Positions 20,932 to 23,970 of a stretch of DNA of 23,970 nucleotides are shown here, piece by piece. Under the pieces are notes generated by a model. That model worked only from the letters and a program-made list of their open reading frames with translations. It was not told the DNA's origin and did no database searches. Every line of letters starts with the position of its first letter. The stretch's first letter is position 1. Location of the stretch: the NCBI GenBank assembly GCA_002712305.1, contig PATE01000087.1, positions 1 to 23,970 of the forward strand, in the 5' to 3' direction. The DNA comes from Gemmatimonadota bacterium. GTDB taxonomy: Bacteria; Latescibacterota; UBA2968; UBA8231. A program made the translations under genes and the position numbers.

Positions 20932-22188
20932 GTGCGCGTCTTCGTCGCCCTGGCCCCATCGACCGAGGCGGGTCCGGTTTTTGTCCCGGCGAGTCACAAT
21001 CGTACGACGGAGCCGCCTGCCGATTTCTGCTCTGGCGAAAATGAGATGGGCATGACCGAGCAGTCCGCCTGTGAGGCGGGTGACGTGCTGATCTGTGCGT
21101 CTACCTTGCTCTATGGCATGCGCGGTCGACCAGAGCGTCTCGTGGAAATTCAGTTCGTCTCCGCTGCGGCAGCCCCCACCGGCGGCTACCCAGAGATCGA
21201 AGCGCCCGAGTGGGCCCAGGGCCTCACGCCCGAACAGATGGCCGTCGTCGGAATCCGCACCACCGGTCGTGGTGGCGTCGTGATATCCGATGGCGAAAGG
21301 ACGCGCGTCGCCGATGTCGAGGAGGCACCGGTTTCCGTAAACCTGAGTCTCGATCCGGATAGTCAACCCGAACCGGATGAATTGTGGTTCTGGGATGTCC
21401 GGGGATATCTCGTATTGCGGGGCGTCATGGACGCTGAGTGGCTCGCTGCTGCGAATGACGCTGTCGATGCCGCCCTCGGGATGCAGGATGATCTGCCAGA
21501 GGCGCATCTCACTCGCATTGAGGAGGTCCCCGAGCAGGCTTTGCGCGAGAACGACTGGGTCTGGCCCGAGGACACCTCAACGAGACTGATGGGGACCATC
21601 AATCGTCCTCGGCTCGGTGGTTTGTATCAGCTACCGTCACCCCACGGTGATGCCTTCCGCCGCATGATCGGGCACCCGGCCATCGTGAAACGCCTGAACT
21701 GGATGCTCGGCTACGGGTTCCGAGAAAGCACCGAACCCATGTGTTGTGTCTATCCCGCCGGAACGACAGGTGGTTCGCTGCACGGACAGAATCCGGCGAA
21801 ACACGAGCACTTCAACGGGCGCCAGCTTGTGGAACAGGTCAATGTAGCCTGGGCTTTGCAGGACGAATCGCCGGGATTCGGCGAAGACAGCGGTGGCTTC
21901 ATCTGCGTCCCCGGAAGCCACAAAGCGAAGTATCCGATATCCCGAGGCCTGACGACAAGCATCGATCTGCCTCAGGTGTACAAACCAGCTATGAAGGCGG
22001 GTGATGTGTTGTTCTTCGGTGGCGTCGCCCACGGAACCACAGCCTGGCGCAGTTCGTGGCACCGCCGCACAACGATTCAGTTCATGGGTTCGCGCAACGT
22101 GGCACTGCCGCCCGGCAAGACGTCGGCGGGATGGCGATTGACGTCCGATCCGAACCACCCATCCAAACTCAAAGCGAGCAAGAGCTGA
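20932..22188 (+). CDS. Second part of the frameshifted tandem PhyH gene (rest of domain 1 plus domain 2)
   Basis: The frame is open from 20896; GTG 20932 is only the first nominal start and has no proper ribosome binding site. Counted from the GTG there are 418 residues. Residues 1-77 finish the first PhyH domain (FVPASH, then LLYGMRGRPE where a distal His would be expected). Residues 149-390 form a second PhyH domain: ELWFWDVRGYLVLRGVMDA opening, SLHGQN (282-287), CVPGSHKAKYP, VAHGTTAW with His367, and RRTTIQF. The HxD site reads HGQ. Joined by removing one base, 20607-22188 would give 526 residues. If the gene is expressed as two pieces, the second could still fold as a single domain. Domain 2 is in the subfamily with an HGG-like motif. 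The substrate is unknown. Confidence 0.75.
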   Translation: MRVFVALAPSTEAGPVFVPASHNRTTEPPADFCSGENEMGMTEQSACEAGDVLICASTLLYGMRGRPERLVEIQFVSAAAAPTGGYPEIEAPEWAQGLTPEQMAVVGIRTTGRGGVVISDGERTRVADVEEAPVSVNLSLDPDSQPEPDELWFWDVRGYLVLRGVMDAEWLAAANDAVDAALGMQDDLPEAHLTRIEEVPEQALRENDWVWPEDTSTRLMGTINRPRLGGLYQLPSPHGDAFRRMIGHPAIVKRLNWMLGYGFRESTEPMCCVYPAGTTGGSLHGQNPAKHEHFNGRQLVEQVNVAWALQDESPGFGEDSGGFICVPGSHKAKYPISRGLTTSIDLPQVYKPAMKAGDVLFFGGVAHGTTAWRSSWHRRTTIQFMGSRNVALPPGKTSAGWRLTSDPNHPSKLKASKS

Positions 22189-22201
22189 GGGATTCGAGGC
22201 C

Positions 22202-23970
22202 CTACTCCTCGAAGAGTTCGACCCCTTCCAGAAAGATCTCCTGCACCTCCAGATCGTCGAAGGTGTGCAGCCAGTCGTCGTAACCCACGACGTCTGGTTG
22301 GACCTCGACCAGAATTCGGTGAAGCATGGCCAGACGCTGCACCGACAGGGTCACCGTCGATATCTGCCCGCCCTTTACGGTGGCCAGAGCCGTCTCAGAC
22401 TTTCCCCTCCATGCGATCTCGACCCAGTGCTCCCCCGGTGGTAGTTGATTGAGGATCACGCCCTGCAAATCGTCTCGGAACAGTTCCACGTCGTGGCCGC
22501 CCACTCTGATGCGCACACTGCCCGGGCCAAAACTGGCTCCAAGGGGGGCGCAGACGACAGCCACAGCGCCGTCCAGATCGTCGTACAGAGACTCGTCGAA
22601 TCCGGCGTCCGGGTCGGCGCGCGAAGACGTGTCGTCGATGGCCGCCGAGGGACGGTCGAGGGGTCGCTTCTGTACCCACGCAGGCAGGGCCCGTCGAACG
22701 GCAGTGCCCTCCTCACGGGTCAGGGCGTAGACGATGAGATTGACGCCAGCCGCCAGTTTGGGCCCGGACTGTAGATCCAGGGCCGTGTTCTCATTCAGTG
22801 CCATCGACCCGACCCAGGCGTCGTGCAGTCGAATATCGCTGAGGATGGCGACGAGTCGTCCCTCCAGTTCGACCCCCCACAGACCGGCAGGAGGCTGAGC
22901 CGGCTCGGCGATCTCCTCCAGATCCGGGTTCACATTCGGTGCCGCTTCCACGACCTCATCGGGAGCACGAATGGGATAGTCCCACGTGGTGGGTCGGCTT
23001 TCGAGCATGAAATAGATGCCCTTGTCCTCACTCGGAAATCCCGAGTCGAAATCAAAGAAAGCGTGGTAGACAGGGTGGGTGGGCGGCAGAGGACGCATGC
23101 CGCCATCGGCACCGACGACCTCCTGCATGAGCTGGGCCGCAGACTGGAGGAATCGGTTGCTGCCCTCGATGAACAACAGCCCGCCGCCCTGCACATACTG
23201 GCGCAGCATCTCTTTTTCTCGCTCACCTACCTGTAGCAGCGGCCAATCCCCCGATAGTCTCAGGCCGCCACCGCCGAACAGAAAGTGGATCGGATCTCTC
23301 AGCAGTTCGGGATTCAGGAAGTAGTCATGTTTCCGTCCGTCCACCTGGACCAGGAACTGCGTATGATCGCGCATGTGACGCGCAAGTGCCTCGAGGCCGC
23401 GAGTTCCGCCACCAGCACCTCTGAGGCGCACCCGGCGCAGCGTCACGAAACCGGTCACGTCCCTGCGGTTGGTCGGATCGATGAGCACCACGGCCGGGAG
23501 GTTTCCGGCTGCGGCCAGATCTTGGACGCGTAACAGGTCGAGAGATTCACCCCGCAGGCTGTCGCGCAGCGCTTCTGTGGAGGCCATGGCGCGTTCTGCC
23601 TGGCGCTCGGAAACTTCAGGAGAGAAGGTGTCGGCTTTGGCCGCAATGGCGAAGGGTCGCAGGACACGCGCCAATTCGGGCGGCGAGAGCAGCGGGATAT
23701 CCTGATCAGGCGCGACCAGATCCGGTCTTTCCTGAACACGGGCCTCCTGGCGATGATACTCCATCTGCCGCATGGGCACGTTTCGAGGCTTGGTGTTGGC
23801 CAGGCGTTTCGGCTCGAAACGTGGAACCTGGCGTAGTCGAGCGCGGAACTTCTCGATCTGGTCCTGCTGCGTCCGCCAAGATTGGACCTGGGTGATCAGA
23901 ACCACGTGCAGAAGTAGCGACAGGGCGATTGCGGGACATGCACGTATGTGATTGCGCCACAACGATTTCT
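22202..23970 (-). CDS. Membrane-anchored DUF4159 protein with a PEGA-like domain (5' end at window edge)
   Basis: The frame runs off the window edge; TTG 23962 is the only start inside it, so the true start may lie outside. About 586 residues are visible. Residues 11-25 (AIALSLLLHVVLI) form one membrane helix like the SLLLH start of TonB-type proteins. A polar, proline-containing linker follows to about 150. Residues about 155-415 fit DUF4159: HDYFLNPELLRDPIHFLFGG, the GGGLLFIEGS strand (259-268) and RPLPPTHPVYHAFFDF (290-305). The glutamine-amidotransferase-like catalytic residues are not evident. Residues about 480-545 (SVRIRVGGHDVELF, LPPGEHWVEI) resemble a PEGA or carboxypeptidase-regulatory-like beta-domain. 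It probably sits in the inner membrane with the domains in the periplasm. In other genomes DUF4159 proteins often sit near MoxR/VWA-type genes. Its role is unknown. Confidence 0.8.
   Translation of the reverse strand, partial: KSLWRNHIRACPAIALSLLLHVVLITQVQSWRTQQDQIEKFRARLRQVPRFEPKRLANTKPRNVPMRQMEYHRQEARVQERPDLVAPDQDIPLLSPPELARVLRPFAIAAKADTFSPEVSERQAERAMASTEALRDSLRGESLDLLRVQDLAAAGNLPAVVLIDPTNRRDVTGFVTLRRVRLRGAGGGTRGLEALARHMRDHTQFLVQVDGRKHDYFLNPELLRDPIHFLFGGGGLRLSGDWPLLQVGEREKEMLRQYVQGGGLLFIEGSNRFLQSAAQLMQEVVGADGGMRPLPPTHPVYHAFFDFDSGFPSEDKGIYFMLESRPTTWDYPIRAPDEVVEAAPNVNPDLEEIAEPAQPPAGLWGVELEGRLVAILSDIRLHDAWVGSMALNENTALDLQSGPKLAAGVNLIVYALTREEGTAVRRALPAWVQKRPLDRPSAAIDDTSSRADPDAGFDESLYDDLDGAVAVVCAPLGASFGPGSVRIRVGGHDVELFRDDLQGVILNQLPPGEHWVEIAWRGKSETALATVKGGQISTVTLSVQRLAMLHRILVEVQPDVVGYDDWLHTFDDLEVQEIFLEGVELFEE

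Noticed and set aside
1-23970. tRNA, rRNA, CRISPR, insertion sequence, toxin-antitoxin or phage genes
   Set aside because: None was recognised. No regularly spaced repeats, transposase motifs or cloverleaf-like segments were seen.

Overview
The window is a gene-dense bacterial segment (by eye about 58-60% GC). It holds 19 full-length genes (one of them split by an apparent frameshift) plus a partial gene at each edge. The longest stretch without a gene is under 200 bases. No tRNA, rRNA, CRISPR array, insertion sequence or integrase was seen. Several features together suggest an uncultivated, catabolically rich lineage of the Latescibacterota/Poribacteria/PVC-neighbour type: several phytanoyl-CoA-dioxygenase-like (PhyH) proteins, a Gfo/Idh/MocA oxidoreductase, a DUF3604 protein, HpaI-type aldolase, GH32/43-like propeller proteins without signal peptides, and a DUF4159 protein. 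This placement is inference from gene content only.

Layout. 1-2082 (+): tail of an IPT/TIG-like protein, then a D-2-hydroxyacid dehydrogenase and an HpcH/HpaI aldolase in close succession. 2138-4004 (-): EamA-type transporter overlapping a six-bladed Kelch-like Trp-rich propeller protein. 4130-5185 (+): alpha/beta hydrolase. 5213-5860 (-): SAM methyltransferase. 5929-8151 (+): DUF3604 protein, whose stop overlaps the convergent amidase stop. 8148-14036 (-): a tight six-gene operon, in transcription order PhyH dioxygenase, GH32-like propeller protein with a C-terminal beta-sandwich, five-bladed YRMYY-repeat propeller protein, small Cys-rich membrane-anchored protein, uronate-dehydrogenase-like SDR, and amidase. 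14213-16621 (+): exported oligoendopeptidase F and an ASCH-domain protein separated by a perfect hairpin. 16632-17798 (-): Gfo/Idh/MocA oxidoreductase with a Cys cluster, divergent from a TTG-started PhyH protein (17888-18979). 18988-19743 (-): a canonical PhyH dioxygenase, divergent from a spermidine-synthase-fold protein (19807-20493). 20607-22188 (+): a tandem two-domain PhyH gene broken by a frameshift. 22202-23970 (-): membrane-anchored DUF4159/PEGA-like protein, open at the window edge.

How it may work together. The gene mix looks like oxidative and aldolytic breakdown of sugar-acid or decorated glycan-derived substrates. The uronate-dehydrogenase-like SDR, the aldolase (2-keto-3-deoxy acid to pyruvate plus aldehyde), the 2-hydroxyacid dehydrogenase, the Gfo/Idh enzyme, the propeller proteins, the esterase and the amidase would strip substituents and process the acid. 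The PhyH proteins would hydroxylate an unknown small molecule. No substrate can be read from sequence alone. The points most worth a second look are the six-gene operon, the PhyH proteins that lack the standard HxD iron motif, and the frameshifted tandem PhyH with a degenerate first domain.
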